A stretch of DNA of 64,000 bases from Paracoccus saliphilus (GTDB lineage: Bacteria; Pseudomonadota; Alphaproteobacteria; Rhodobacterales; Rhodobacteraceae): positions 62,001 through 126,000 of the forward strand of contig QKYL01000146.1 in NCBI GenBank assembly GCA_003255745.1. Reading direction: 5' to 3'. The position numbers were made by a program, and so were the translations under genes. The notes below the pieces were generated by a model. It saw only the letters and a program-made list of their open reading frames with translations. It was not told where the DNA came from and did not search any database. Within the stretch, counting starts at the first letter, position 1; each line of letters begins with the position of its first letter. Below are positions 19,108 through 28,588 of this stretch, one piece after another.

Positions 19108-20183
19108 CAGCCGGCCCTTTTCTCAAAGTCGATGCGCGGATCGACGAAGACATACATCAGGTCCGACAGGATGCCGACGACCAGGCTCATCAGGCCAAAG
19201 ACATAGAGCGTCCCGAAGATCACCGGATAGTCGCGCTGCACCGCCGCCTCGAAGCCAAGCCGCCCCAGCCCGTCCAGCGAGAAGATCGTCTCGATCAGGA
19301 TGGAGGACCCGAAGAACACGCCCAGGAACATCGCCGGAAAGCCCGCGATCACGATCAGCATGGCGTTGCGGAAGACATGACCATAAAGAACGCGGCGCTC
19401 GGCCAGGCCCTTGGCGCGGGCGGTCATCACGTATTGCTTGTTGATCTCGTCCAGAAAGCTGTTCTTGGTCAGCAGCGTCAGGGTGGCAAAGCTGCTGATC
19501 GTGGCGGCCAGCACCGGCAGGGTCGCGTGCCAGGCATAATCCTTGATCTGGCCCCAGGTCGACAGGTCGGCAAAGTTGTCGCTGGTCAGGCCGCGCAGCG
19601 GAAAGATCTGCCAATAGCTGCCGCCCGCGAACAGCACCATCAGCAGCACCGCAAACAGGAAGGCCGGGATCGCATAGGCCATGATGATCAGACCCGAGGT
19701 CCAGGTGTCGAACCGCGACCCGTCCCTCACCGCTTTGCGGATGCCCAGGGGGATCGAGATGACATAGGCGATCAGCGTGGACCACAGGCCAAGCGTGATC
19801 GACACCGGCATCTTTTCCACCACCAGGTCGATGACGCTGATCGAACGAAACCAGGATGTGCCGAAATCAAAGCGCAGGTAGTTCCACAGCATGGTCAGGA
19901 AGCGTTCGACCGGCGGCTTGTCAAAGCCGAACTCGCGTTCCAGCTGGGCGATGAATTCGGGCGGCAGGCCGCGGGCCCCTTCGTAGCCCGAAGCGGCTTC
20001 CTGCCCGGCCTCGGCGCCCCCGCCCGAGATGTTGCGGAAGACATCGCCCTCGCCCTGGATCTGGGCGGCGATCTGTTCGATGGGGCCGCCGGGGACGAAC
20101 TGCGTCAGCGTGAAATTGACCAGCATGATGCCGACCAGCGTCGGGATGATCAGCAGCAAACGCCGCAGGATATAGGCGCCCAT
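19107..20183 (-). CDS. yejB: Peptide ABC transporter permease YejB
   Basis: A 358-residue permease with N-terminal helix [19 protein letters not shown], a periplasmic region with a Gly/Glu-rich loop (about residues 40-75), and later helices with the EAA-type loop [20 protein letters not shown]. It partners YejE. The 105-base gap before it, after yejA, contains a GC-rich imperfect hairpin, which is common between binding-protein and permease genes and could raise the binding-protein dose. Confidence 0.9.
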   Translation of the reverse strand: MGAYILRRLLLIIPTLVGIMLVNFTLTQFVPGGPIEQIAAQIQGEGDVFRNISGGGAEAGQEAASGYEGARGLPPEFIAQLEREFGFDKPPVERFLTMLWNYLRFDFGTSWFRSISVIDLVVEKMPVSITLGLWSTLIAYVISIPLGIRKAVRDGSRFDTWTSGLIIMAYAIPAFLFAVLLMVLFAGGSYWQIFPLRGLTSDNFADLSTWGQIKDYAWHATLPVLAATISSFATLTLLTKNSFLDEINKQYVMTARAKGLAERRVLYGHVFRNAMLIVIAGFPAMFLGVFFGSSILIETIFSLDGLGRLGFEAAVQRDYPVIFGTLYVFGLMSLVVGILSDLMYVFVDPRIDFEKRAG

Positions 20184-20288
20184 CAGCCTGCCCCTTTTTC
20201 CCCCATGCAGGGATGTCCGGGCCTTGCCGGCCCCGTATCGTTGACCCGTCTTGTCGGCAATTCCGCCCCGGAAATCAAGCGAAATGCC

Positions 20289-22175
20289 CTAGCGGCGCAG
20301 GGCACCTGCGGCGCGCAGCGCCTCGGCCTTTTCGGCGTCGTACCACCAGAAATCCATCTCACCCAAGGAATAGGGGGGCAACGTTTCGGGGCGACCGAAC
20401 TGGTCGTAATAGGCCACCAGGTGGTTGGGGTTGTACCACTGCGGCACCCAGAAATGCAGGCTGCGCAGCGCGCGGTCCAAAGCATGGACGCGGGTCGTCA
20501 GTTCGTCCTGGGTCTCGGCCGCCTCGACCTGGGTGATCAGGGCGTCGATGGCGGGATTGGCCAGACCCATCACGTTGAAGACGTCCCCCACATTGGCCGA
20601 ACCGAAATACTGCTGCAGCCCCGAGCCCGGGATCTCGGGCTGGCCCAGGTGGTCGCTGATCATGTCGAAGTCGAAGCTGCGCTTGCGGTTTTCGTATTCG
20701 GCATTGTCGACGCGGCTGTTGCGGGCGTCGATACCAAGCGCGCGCAGGTTTTCGACAAAGGGGTTGATGACTCGGTCAAAGGTCTGGCTGTCGTTCAGGA
20801 TCTCCAGCCGCAGGACGTCGCCCTGCGCATTGCGGCGCATCCCGTCGCTGCCGGCGGTCCAGCCGGCCTCGTCCAGCAGGGCGGCCGCGCGGCGAAGGTT
20901 GCCGCGATCCAGCTGACGTTCGCCGCTGGTGGGGGCGGTGACGACTTCGGCGGTCAGGATGTCCTCGGGCAGGTCGGCGGCCAGCGGCTCCAGCAGGGCG
21001 CGCTCGGCCTCGGACGGGGTGCCCGTGGCCTCCAGCGCGCTGTTCTCCCAAAAGCTGTCCACCCGGTCGTAAAGGCCATAGAACAGCGCCTCGTTCGACC
21101 ATTCGAAGTTGAACATCAGCCCGATCGCCTCGCGCACGCGGCTGTCCTGGAATTGCGGCCGGCGCAGGTTCAGCGCCCAAGCTTGCCCCGAGGCGACAGT
21201 GCCGTCCGGCAGCGTCTCCTGCCGGACCAAGCCATTGGTCAGGGCCGGGAAGTCATAGCGGTTGGCCCAGATGATGCTGCTGACTTCGCGGCGGAAGTTG
21301 TATTCGCCAGCCTTGAAGGCTTCGAAGGCGGCATCGTAATCGGCGAAATATTCGATCCGCAGCGTGTCAAAGTTGTGCCGCCCGCGATTGATGGGCAGAT
21401 CGGCGCCCCAATAGTCGGGGTCGCGACGGTAACGGACGCTGCGGTTCGGGTCGGCGCTGTCAAAGACATAGGGCCCCGATCCGACCAGCGGTGTCTGCAT
21501 GGTCTGCTCAAGATCGCGGTCGTTCGCCTCGAAATCCGCGCGGCTGAACACCGGCAGGCTGCCTACCGACTGGATCAGGTCGCGCCGGGGATAGTCGGGG
21601 GTAAAGTCAAAGCGGATGCGGTGATCGTCCAGCACCTCGGCCTTGGCGACCTGCTGGCTGATGACCGTACGAAAACTGGACAAGCCCTTGTCGCGCAGGC
21701 TTTCATAGCTGAACAGCACGTCATGGGCAGTAAGCGGGGTGCCGTCGCTGAAGCGCGCCTCGGGGCGCAGGTTGAAGATCACCCAGTCGCGACTTTCGGG
21801 ATATTCCAGGCTTTCGCACAGCAGGCAGTAGGCGGCCCCTACCTCATCTGCCGTGGTCGCAAGGATCGATTCCAGCATGATCGAGGACAGCGCCACGGCC
21901 CGGCCGCGGAAAGTATAGGGGTTGAAGTTGTCGAAACCCGAAGAGTTCGGAATCGACTGCGCCATCTCGCCCCCCTTGGGCGCGTCCGGGTTGACGTAGG
22001 GAAGGTGCGTGAAATCCGGGGGCAGCCGCAGTTCGTCGAAGATCGAGACGCCATGCGTGCGGATCACGGATTCGTCGCCATCGCTGCGGGCGCCAGCAGG
22101 CTCGTCCTGGGCCAAGGCAGGTTGAGCCAGCGCCAGGCCGGCGAAAAGGGTGGCAAGGATGGCGGTGCGGCGCAT
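20289..22175 (-). CDS. yejA: Peptide ABC transporter substrate-binding protein YejA
   Basis: A 628-residue extracytoplasmic binding protein of family SBP_bac_5. The first 22 residues (MRRTAILATLFAGLALAQPA...) form a signal peptide ending ALA-Q. The mature part carries the SBP_bac_5 organisation, with SDGTPLTAHDVLFSYESL near residue 150. It captures oligopeptides in the periplasm and delivers them to YejBE. AAGGAG lies before the ATG, and a promoter-like pair lies about 30-58 bases upstream. First gene of a five-gene operon. Confidence 0.92.
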   Translation of the reverse strand: MRRTAILATLFAGLALAQPALAQDEPAGARSDGDESVIRTHGVSIFDELRLPPDFTHLPYVNPDAPKGGEMAQSIPNSSGFDNFNPYTFRGRAVALSSIMLESILATTADEVGAAYCLLCESLEYPESRDWVIFNLRPEARFSDGTPLTAHDVLFSYESLRDKGLSSFRTVISQQVAKAEVLDDHRIRFDFTPDYPRRDLIQSVGSLPVFSRADFEANDRDLEQTMQTPLVGSGPYVFDSADPNRSVRYRRDPDYWGADLPINRGRHNFDTLRIEYFADYDAAFEAFKAGEYNFRREVSSIIWANRYDFPALTNGLVRQETLPDGTVASGQAWALNLRRPQFQDSRVREAIGLMFNFEWSNEALFYGLYDRVDSFWENSALEATGTPSEAERALLEPLAADLPEDILTAEVVTAPTSGERQLDRGNLRRAAALLDEAGWTAGSDGMRRNAQGDVLRLEILNDSQTFDRVINPFVENLRALGIDARNSRVDNAEYENRKRSFDFDMISDHLGQPEIPGSGLQQYFGSANVGDVFNVMGLANPAIDALITQVEAAETQDELTTRVHALDRALRSLHFWVPQWYNPNHLVAYYDQFGRPETLPPYSLGEMDFWWYDAEKAEALRAAGALRR

Positions 22176-22204
22176 GGACTGGCTCCTTGGATCGGATCGG
22201 GCAA

Positions 22205-22233
22205 GGCTAGGCCAGCGGCAGCGCGTCCATCAA
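22205..22233 (-). promoter_or_regulatory. Candidate promoter of the yejABEF operon
   Basis: On the minus strand, TTGATG (22228-22233) is followed after 17 bases by CTAGCC (22205-22210). The predicted transcript would start near 22198, 23 bases before the yejA ATG. The CTAGCCTTGC block is shared exactly with the candidate promoter of the GMC oxidoreductase gene. Confidence 0.4.
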
Positions 22234-22278
22234 GCCGCGTTTTCGTGAGGTCGGGCTGCGATCCGGCCAACACCAATG

Positions 22279-22304
22279 AAAAAGGCGCGACCGATGGCCG
22301 CGCC
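22279..22304 (-). terminator. Intrinsic terminator of cycM
   Basis: On the minus strand, GGCGCGGCC and GGTCGCGCC form a 9-bp stem (one G-U pair) with a three-base loop, followed at once by TTTTTCATT. It lies 30 bases after the cycM stop and has the classic form. Confidence 0.85.
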
Positions 22305-22332
22305 CCGCATAACGTCTGTTGAAAGCAACGTC

Positions 22333-22878
22333 TCAGGAACTGGTCTGAAGATAAGCGATCAGGTTGGCGCGGGCCTGTGCATCGCGGATGCCGGCAAAGC
22401 TCATTGCGGTGCCCGGAACCGTGCCGCGCGGGTTTTCGATGAATACCTGCAGAGCGGCCGGATCCCAGACCGGAGCCTCGGCCGCATGTTCGACCATCGC
22501 GCCGGAATAGTTGAAGCCCGCAACGCCGGCGACTTCGCGGCCGACGACGCCGTTCAGATGCGGCCCGACCCCGTCGCTGCCATCCAGCTGATGGCACGAA
22601 CGGCACTTGGCCCATTCCTTCTCGCCCGCAGCGACATCGGCCGATGCCATCAACGCGTCGAAATCAATCACCACCTCTTCGGCCGCCGCACCATCGCCGG
22701 CGGCTTCGGGAACCGGAATCGTGTAGGCTTGCGTGATTTCATGTTCGTCATGGCCACCACCATGGCCCGCCGGTCCGACATGGAACAGCGCGCTTGCGCC
22801 CCAGTTTGCCAGCATCAGAAACAGCAGCGCGCCAATGAACGCGCCGGCTGCCTTGGTCAGGGTCATGGTGTTGAACAT
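22333..22878 (-). CDS. cycM: Membrane-anchored cytochrome c552 (CycM)
   Basis: A 181-residue class I cytochrome c with an uncleaved N-terminal anchor (about residues 5-28, [19 protein letters not shown]), an acidic linker, and a haem domain with CRSCH near residue 82 and the sixth ligand Met in the TAMSFAG segment. It matches my recollection of Paracoccus CycM, which carries electrons from the bc1 complex to the aa3 oxidase at the periplasmic face. The ATG at 22878 begins MFNTM, as in that protein; an upstream ATG 11 codons earlier was rejected. Confidence 0.92.
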   Translation of the reverse strand: MFNTMTLTKAAGAFIGALLFLMLANWGASALFHVGPAGHGGGHDEHEITQAYTIPVPEAAGDGAAAEEVVIDFDALMASADVAAGEKEWAKCRSCHQLDGSDGVGPHLNGVVGREVAGVAGFNYSGAMVEHAAEAPVWDPAALQVFIENPRGTVPGTAMSFAGIRDAQARANLIAYLQTSS

Positions 22879-22999
22879 CGCGTGCGGTCCCCGCCTTGGT
22901 AAGCTCGTCAATTCGTGGGGTATCTATCCGCTTTCGCTTTCGGGGATCAAGGTATAGTTACCCCGGCACGCGCAAATTTCGGACAAGCGGGGCCGCGTC

Positions 23000-23857
23000 A
23001 TGACCACCAATCGCATCGCCTTCCAAGGAGAGCTTGGCGCCTACAGCCACGAGGCCTGCCGCACAGCCCGGCCCCACATGGGCGCCCTGCCCTGCCGCAC
23101 ATTCGAGGACGTGATCGAGGCCGTGCGCAGCCACGACGCCGATTTGGCGATGCTGCCGGTCGAGAACTCGACCTATGGCCGGGTCGCGGACATCCATCAT
23201 TTGCTGCCCGAATCCGGCCTGCACATCATCGAGGAGGCATTCGTGCGGGTGCATATCAGCCTGCTGGCGGTGCCGGGCACGCCCCTGTCGCAGGTGCGCG
23301 AGGCGATGAGCCATACCGTCCTTCTGGGTCAGTGCCGCGGCTTCCTGCGCCAGCACGGGATCCGGTCGGTCACCGGGGCCGACACGGCAGGATCGGCCAA
23401 GGAGGTCGCGGCGCGCGGCAATCCGTCGCTGGCTGCGCTGGCCGCGCCACTGGCCGGCGAGATCTATGGACTGGAGCGGCTGGCCGACCAGATCGAGGAC
23501 CGCCAGAACAACACGACCCGGTTCCTGATCATGTCGCGGCAGCCGGACTTCAGCCGCCGGTCCGATCGGATGCTGACCAGCTTCGTCTTTCGCGTGCGCA
23601 ACATTCCTGCCGCGCTCTACAAGGCGATGGGGGGGTTCGCGACGAATGGGGTCAACATGACCAAGCTGGAAAGCTACATGGTGGACGGTGTCTTCACCGC
23701 GACCCAGTTCTATGCCGATGTCGAGGGCCATCCCGACGATGAAAACCTGCGACGCGCCCTGGACGAGCTGCGCTACTTCACGTCAAGCCTGGATGTGCTG
23801 GGGGTTTATCCCGCCGATCCCCTGCGCGAGGCGCAACGACAGCAGGCCCAGATCTGA
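23000..23857 (+). CDS. pheA: Prephenate dehydratase
   Basis: A 285-residue monofunctional enzyme that converts prephenate to phenylpyruvate in phenylalanine synthesis. The catalytic domain starts at RIAFQGELGAYSHEAC and contains the NNTTRF motif with the catalytic threonine near residue 175. A C-terminal ACT domain (NIPAALYKAMGGFATNGVNM, then LESY) would bind phenylalanine for feedback control. No chorismate mutase domain is fused. It is divergent from cycM; TATAGT at 22953-22958 is a fair -10 box, but no good -35 accompanies it. Confidence 0.94.
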   Translation: MTTNRIAFQGELGAYSHEACRTARPHMGALPCRTFEDVIEAVRSHDADLAMLPVENSTYGRVADIHHLLPESGLHIIEEAFVRVHISLLAVPGTPLSQVREAMSHTVLLGQCRGFLRQHGIRSVTGADTAGSAKEVAARGNPSLAALAAPLAGEIYGLERLADQIEDRQNNTTRFLIMSRQPDFSRRSDRMLTSFVFRVRNIPAALYKAMGGFATNGVNMTKLESYMVDGVFTATQFYADVEGHPDDENLRRALDELRYFTSSLDVLGVYPADPLREAQRQQAQI

Positions 23858-23885
23858 AACATGCGCGACCCGGCCTTGACAGGGG

Positions 23886-24338
23886 TCAGCGGGCGCGCAT
23901 CTGTTCAAGAAATTCCTCGATCCGATGCTGATAGCGTCGGTCAAGTTGCGCCTTGCCCAACTTGGCCGTCTGCAGCATCAGCCGCGCCTTCATGTTTCGG
24001 GGACGCAGTTCCGTTTCGCAGATCAGGCGCGACCGTGACCGGCTGAGCGCCACCACGGTGACACCGATAGCCACGTCAAGCGCGTCCGAACGCCCGGCCA
24101 AAGTTATATGCTCGGGGCGGTCGAACCGGGTGACGGCCAGCCGCAGGGACCGTGCCCTGCCCCGCCAGTCGAACCCGATATTCCAGCCCAGACCGATTCC
24201 CGGCTCTTCCGACGGGTTAATGCGGGTGACGGCGGCGCCCCGGGCGATCAGCAGCCGTTCCAGCGCGGCGAAATCGCCCACAGTGTCGAAAAGCTGGTCC
24301 GCAGGAAGATCGGTGTCGATGCGCGTCAAGAACTTCAT
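23886..24338 (-). CDS. SRPBCC family protein
   Basis: A 150-residue protein of the START/Bet v1-like (SRPBCC) fold, judged from the opening FLTRIDTDLPADQLFDTVGDFAALERLL, which is the usual first strand plus helices of polyketide-cyclase-like members, and from the length. Such domains bind hydrophobic ligands. No catalytic residues can be assigned. The start is uncertain: the ATG at 24338 fits the fold but lacks a clear ribosome site, and the frame remains open 36 codons further upstream. Confidence 0.65.
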   Translation of the reverse strand: MKFLTRIDTDLPADQLFDTVGDFAALERLLIARGAAVTRINPSEEPGIGLGWNIGFDWRGRARSLRLAVTRFDRPEHITLAGRSDALDVAIGVTVVALSRSRSRLICETELRPRNMKARLMLQTAKLGKAQLDRRYQHRIEEFLEQMRAR

Positions 24339-24561
24339 CTGAAACAACCCACTGACCAAAGCAAAACCCACGCTGTCAGCATGAGAGGACCCATCCAGGG
24401 GCTGATAGTCCAAAGCGGGATGGGTGTTCAACCAAGTCGTTAACATATGGATGGCTCACATGATGCCTAGGGCTGATTTATTGATATTCCGATGGATAGG
24501 TGTGCTGTTCATCTAGCATGATTAACGCAAAGGTTGAGTGAATTGAAAGATATTTGGTCAG

Positions 24562-26541
24562 ATGCAACCATTTGTTGCTAAAATGTCAGAAAACGGTCAG
24601 GTGCAGCCTGCCGTTGCCTCAGAACGTGGCAGCGACGGTTCGATCATCGCCAGTCCTGTTTCGGCAGGGTCTGGCGCGCGAAACGCCCAGCACGGCCCGC
24701 AGTCGGACCTTGGCTCGCAGGGACACGGCATGCGGCTGCGGATTCTGGCCACCAGCGACCTGCACATGCATCTTCTGCCCTACGATTATCTGGCAAGCCG
24801 GCCATCGCACCACATGGGCCTGTCGCGCACGGCCTCGTTGATCCAAGAAAAAAGGGCCGAGGTTCAGGCCAGCCTGCTGCTGGACAACGGCGATTTCCTG
24901 CAAGGCGGGCCGATGGGCGAGGTGGTGGCGCGACAGGGCGGCACCGGTGCCGACCATCCGGCGATCGCGGCAATGAACGCCCTTGGCTATGACGCAGCGG
25001 CGCTTGGAAACCACGACTTCAACTTTGGATTGGCCTTCCTGCGACGCAGCGTGGCGCGGGCAAGGTTTCCCGTCCTGGCCGCCAACCTGACGATGCGCGG
25101 CGGCAAGGGGTTCCCCCCCTATGCCCTTGTCCGGCGGCAACTGACCGACGACGCGGGCCTGGTCCACCCCCTGCGCATCGGGATCATCGGCTTTCTGCCG
25201 CCGCAGACCGACGAATGGGACAACGACCTGCGCCCCGTCATGCGCAGCGCCGACATCATCGAAACCGCGCGGCAGATCATCCCGCGGCTGAAGGCAAAGG
25301 GCGCCGACCTGATCATCGCGCTGGCCCACAGCGGCATCGGCCCCCTTGATCCGCGGCCCCAGATGGAGCATGCGGCCACCGCCCTGGCGGCGCTGCCCGG
25401 CATCGACGCGGTTGTTGCGGGCCACACGCACGAGGTTTTTCCGGCCCCGCACTGGCAAAGCCGGCCGGGCGTCGATCCCGCGCGCGGCACCCTGGCCGGC
25501 AAGCCGGCCGTCATGCCCGGCTTTGGCGGCTCGCACCTTGGGATGATCGACCTGGAGTTCCGCATCGCTCCGACAGGTGCGCCCCAGATCGCGGGCTTTC
25601 ACGTAGCCTGCCTGCCGGTCGCGCCAGGCACGCCATCGTCGAACCTGGTGACGCGGCCGGTCGAAGCCGCACATCGCGCCACGCTGCGGCAGTTGGGCAC
25701 CCGGATCGGGCGCAGCGTGGCGCCGCTTTGCAGCCATTTCGCGGTCATCGGCCATGATGACGGGCTGCGGCTGGTGAACCTGGCGCAGCGCTGGCACGTG
25801 CGCCGCCGCCTGCAGGGCACCCCCTTTGCGCATCTTCCCGTGCTGTCGGCAACTGCCCCTTATCGTGCCGGGGGACGCGGCGGTGCGGATCATTACACGC
25901 ATGTCGCGCCCGGTCGCCTAAGCCAACGGCACATCGCGGACCTTTATTCCTTTCCGAACCGGGTGACAGCGATCCGCTTGTCTGGCGCGCAACTGCGCGA
26001 CTGGCTGGAACGGTCGGCCAGCATGTTCAACCGGGTAGGTCCCGGAGCGCGGGACGTTCCGCTGCAGAATCCCGATTTTCCCATCTACAACTTCGACGTG
26101 ATCGACGGCGTCACCTGGCGGATCGACCTGTCGCAACCGGCACGCTTTCACCCTGACGGGCGGCTGGCGGATACCGACGCGCGCCGTATCCGCGACCTGC
26201 GCTGGCAGTCGGGGCCCGTGCGCGACGACGACGCCTTCATCCTTGCGACAAATTCCTATCGCCTGGCGGGCTGCGGCCTGTTCAGCCCGCTGGTGTCGGA
26301 AAACGAGGTCGTGCTGGCCCGTGATGCCCTGACCCAGGACGTGCTGCGCCGCTATATCCGGCAGCGGCGCCGGATCAGCCTTCCGGCGCGCACCAGCTGG
26401 CGCTTCCTGGCCCAGCCCGAAAGTTCGGTCCTGTTCCACACTTCGCCCGATGCGACCAGGCATCACCTGCCGGAATCTCACCAGTTAGAACCCCTGGGGC
26501 AGACGCCCGAAGGATTCCAGCTGATGCGCTACTTTCTGTAA
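24562..26541 (+). CDS. 2',3'-cyclic-nucleotide 2'-phosphodiesterase/3'-nucleotidase-like protein
   Basis: A protein of up to 659 residues with the two-domain 5'-nucleotidase architecture. The N-terminal calcineurin-like metallophosphatase domain shows the metal motifs ATSDLHMH, LLDNGDFLQG, ALGNHDFNFG and VVAGHTHEV in order. The C-terminal nucleotidase domain includes DLYSFPNRVTAIRLSGAQL and the NFDVIDGVTWRIDLSQ region. Relatives (CpdB) are periplasmic with a signal peptide; none is visible here. The first 56 residues are low-complexity, and an internal ATG at 24730, just before the first metal motif, may be the true start. A cytoplasmic enzyme would be a departure from the family. Confidence 0.85.
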   Translation: MQPFVAKMSENGQVQPAVASERGSDGSIIASPVSAGSGARNAQHGPQSDLGSQGHGMRLRILATSDLHMHLLPYDYLASRPSHHMGLSRTASLIQEKRAEVQASLLLDNGDFLQGGPMGEVVARQGGTGADHPAIAAMNALGYDAAALGNHDFNFGLAFLRRSVARARFPVLAANLTMRGGKGFPPYALVRRQLTDDAGLVHPLRIGIIGFLPPQTDEWDNDLRPVMRSADIIETARQIIPRLKAKGADLIIALAHSGIGPLDPRPQMEHAATALAALPGIDAVVAGHTHEVFPAPHWQSRPGVDPARGTLAGKPAVMPGFGGSHLGMIDLEFRIAPTGAPQIAGFHVACLPVAPGTPSSNLVTRPVEAAHRATLRQLGTRIGRSVAPLCSHFAVIGHDDGLRLVNLAQRWHVRRRLQGTPFAHLPVLSATAPYRAGGRGGADHYTHVAPGRLSQRHIADLYSFPNRVTAIRLSGAQLRDWLERSASMFNRVGPGARDVPLQNPDFPIYNFDVIDGVTWRIDLSQPARFHPDGRLADTDARRIRDLRWQSGPVRDDDAFILATNSYRLAGCGLFSPLVSENEVVLARDALTQDVLRRYIRQRRRISLPARTSWRFLAQPESSVLFHTSPDATRHHLPESHQLEPLGQTPEGFQLMRYFL

Positions 26542-26558
26542 CTGACTGTGCGACGGGC

Positions 26559-26587
26559 TTGCATCCCCCGCCCTTCCGCCCTATCTG
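26559..26587 (+). promoter_or_regulatory. Candidate promoter of ffs
   Basis: TTGCAT (26559-26564) and TATCTG (26582-26587) are 17 bases apart. The expected start, six to eight bases on, coincides with the 5' end of the SRP RNA stem, which supports the assignment despite only moderate consensus. Confidence 0.5.
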
Positions 26588-26592
26588 TCCCC

Positions 26593-26690
26593 GCGAGAGG
26601 TTGGCGCGGGCAGACGCCTCGCCAACTCGGTCAGGTCCGGAAGGAAGCAGCCGTAACGAGTCCCGTTTGGGTCGTTGTCCAGCCTCTCAC
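26593..26690 (+). ncRNA. ffs: Bacterial signal recognition particle RNA (4.5S type)
   Basis: About 98 nucleotides fold into the single long hairpin of small bacterial SRP RNA. The outer stem pairs GAGAGGTTGG (26595-26604) with CCAGCCTCTC (26679-26688). The apical part carries the universal domain IV motif GTCAGGTCCGGAAGGAAGCA with its GGAA tetraloop and symmetric internal loop, which binds Ffh. It directs ribosomes making membrane proteins to the inner membrane. Location just before dnaX is conserved in many bacteria. Ends are inferred from pairing and could move by a few bases. Confidence 0.95.
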
Positions 26691-26727
26691 CTCCCCCCCC
26701 CCCCGCGTGACCTGCAAGACTGCCCCA

Positions 26728-26744
26728 CGGGCCGTGACGGCCCG
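26728..26744 (+). terminator. GC-rich hairpin between ffs and dnaX
   Basis: CGGGCC (26728-26733) pairs with GGCCCG (26739-26744) around a five-base loop. It could end the ffs transcript, but there is no T tract after it, so this is a weak call. Confidence 0.3.
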
Positions 26745-26800
26745 ATCTGGTTGTGGCGCTTTGCCGGCCCCGTTAAGGTGGCGCGACGCCCGAGGGACCC

Positions 26801-28585
26801 ATGACCGACACCAAACCCGCATACCAGGTTCTGGCCCGGAAATACCGGCCCGAAACATTTGCCGACCTGGTGGGCCAGGATGCGATGGTGCGCACGCTGA
26901 AGAACGCCTTTGCCGCCGACCGCATCGCGCAGGCCTTCATCATGACGGGCATCCGGGGCACCGGAAAGACCACAACCGCACGAATCATCGCCAAGGGCAT
27001 GAACTGCATCGGCCCCGAAGGCACCGGCGGCCCCACCACCGAACCCTGCGGCGTCTGCGAACATTGCGTGGCCATCAGCGAGGGCCGCCACGTTGACGTG
27101 ATGGAGATGGACGCGGCCTCGCGCACCGGCGTGGGCGACATCCGCGAGATCATCGAATCGGTCCACTATCGGGCGGCCAGCGCCCGCTACAAGATCTACA
27201 TCATCGACGAGGTCCACATGCTGTCCACCAGCGCGTTCAACGCGCTGCTGAAGACGCTGGAGGAACCGCCGCCGCATGTGAAGTTCATCTTTGCCACCAC
27301 CGAAATCCGCAAGGTTCCCGTCACGGTCCTGTCGCGGTGCCAGCGATTCGACCTGCGCCGGATCGAACCCGAAGTGATGATCGCCCTTCTCAAGCGCATC
27401 GCAGGGGCCGAGGGGGCGCAGATCACGGATGACGCGCTGGCGCTGATCACGCGGGCCGCCGAAGGCTCCGCACGTGACGCGACCAGCCTTCTGGACCAGT
27501 CGATCAGCCACGGTGCCGGGGAAACCACCGCCGAACAGGTGCGCGCGATGCTGGGCCTGGCCGACCGCGGCCGGGTCCTTGATCTGTTCGAGATGATCCT
27601 GCGCGGTGATGCCGCCGCCGCCCTGACGGAACTGCAGTCGCAATATGCCGACGGCGCCGACCCGGTCGCCGTGCTGCGCGACCTGGCCGAGGTCACGCAC
27701 TGGATCTCGGTCGTCAAGATCACGCCCGATGCGCTGGACGATCCGACAATCTCCCCCGATGAACGAACGCGGGGCAAGGATCTGGCCGATCGCCTGCCGA
27801 TGCGGGTCATGTCGCGCATGTGGCAATTGCTGCTGAAGGCGCTGGAGGAGGTCTCGGCCGCCCCGAACGCGATGATGGCCGCCGAAATGGCGATCATCCG
27901 CCTGACCTATGTGGCCGACCTGCCCGACCCCGAGGCGCTGATCCGCCGCGTGCAGCAGGCGCAGACGGCCGGCGAATTCACCCGCGGCCCGGTGCTGCAA
28001 GGGGCCGCACCCGCCCACGCGCCGCAGGCCCTGCGCCGCGCCCGCCCGGCGCCGCAGGTCCAGCCCTCGGGGGCCGCCACTGCGCTGGCGGTGTCGCCCG
28101 ACGTGCTGGAAAGCTATCCCGACTTTGCCTCGGTGGTGGAACTGATCTCGCGCATGCGCGACATGACGCTGCTGGTCATGGTCGAACGCCACGTGGCCCT
28201 GGTCCGCTACAGCCCTGGCCGGATCGAGTTCGAGCCGCGCGACAATCCGCCCGCAGACCTTGCGCAGCGCCTGGCCGAGCGGCTGCGCGGCTGGACCGGC
28301 GGACAGCGATGGGCCGTGACCGTGACGAACGCAGCCGGTGCCCCCACAATCGCTGAAACCAGGGCGGCCGAGGCGCAGGCTGCGCGCGAGCGCGCCTTGG
28401 CCTTGCCGATCGTCCAGCAGGTCATGGCGGCCTTTCCCGGTGCCACGCTGACCAGCATCACCCGCGCCGCGCCTCCGCCGCCCGAGGTCGAGGACCTGGC
28501 CGAGGGCGCAGCCAACCCCCATGACGGAACCGAAGGCCCGGTGGCCGAGGTTGAGGAGTGGGACCCGTTCGAAGATGAGGATTAA
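26801..28585 (+). CDS. dnaX: DNA polymerase III subunits gamma/tau
   Basis: A 594-residue clamp-loader ATPase. Domain I has Walker A GIRGTGKTT (residues 50-58) and the DEVHMLS Walker B segment. The zinc module has CGVCEHC with an earlier cysteine in GMNCIG. The SRC motif appears as LSRCQRFDLRR. The C-terminal tail of about 220 residues is tau-specific and should bind the polymerase alpha subunit. No A-rich slippery site for making gamma by frameshift was seen. It starts the dnaX-ybaB-recR operon; TTGTGG/TAAGGT at 26751-26779 is a possible promoter. Confidence 0.96.
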   Translation: MTDTKPAYQVLARKYRPETFADLVGQDAMVRTLKNAFAADRIAQAFIMTGIRGTGKTTTARIIAKGMNCIGPEGTGGPTTEPCGVCEHCVAISEGRHVDVMEMDAASRTGVGDIREIIESVHYRAASARYKIYIIDEVHMLSTSAFNALLKTLEEPPPHVKFIFATTEIRKVPVTVLSRCQRFDLRRIEPEVMIALLKRIAGAEGAQITDDALALITRAAEGSARDATSLLDQSISHGAGETTAEQVRAMLGLADRGRVLDLFEMILRGDAAAALTELQSQYADGADPVAVLRDLAEVTHWISVVKITPDALDDPTISPDERTRGKDLADRLPMRVMSRMWQLLLKALEEVSAAPNAMMAAEMAIIRLTYVADLPDPEALIRRVQQAQTAGEFTRGPVLQGAAPAHAPQALRRARPAPQVQPSGAATALAVSPDVLESYPDFASVVELISRMRDMTLLVMVERHVALVRYSPGRIEFEPRDNPPADLAQRLAERLRGWTGGQRWAVTVTNAAGAPTIAETRAAEAQAARERALALPIVQQVMAAFPGATLTSITRAAPPPPEVEDLAEGAANPHDGTEGPVAEVEEWDPFEDED

Positions 28586-28588
28586 GCG

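Noticed and set aside
19377-22322. A 981-codon open frame on the plus strand
   Set aside because: It lies opposite yejB and yejA, whose families are certain. Its residues are rich in Arg, Gly, Gln and His, as expected for an antisense frame in high-GC DNA.
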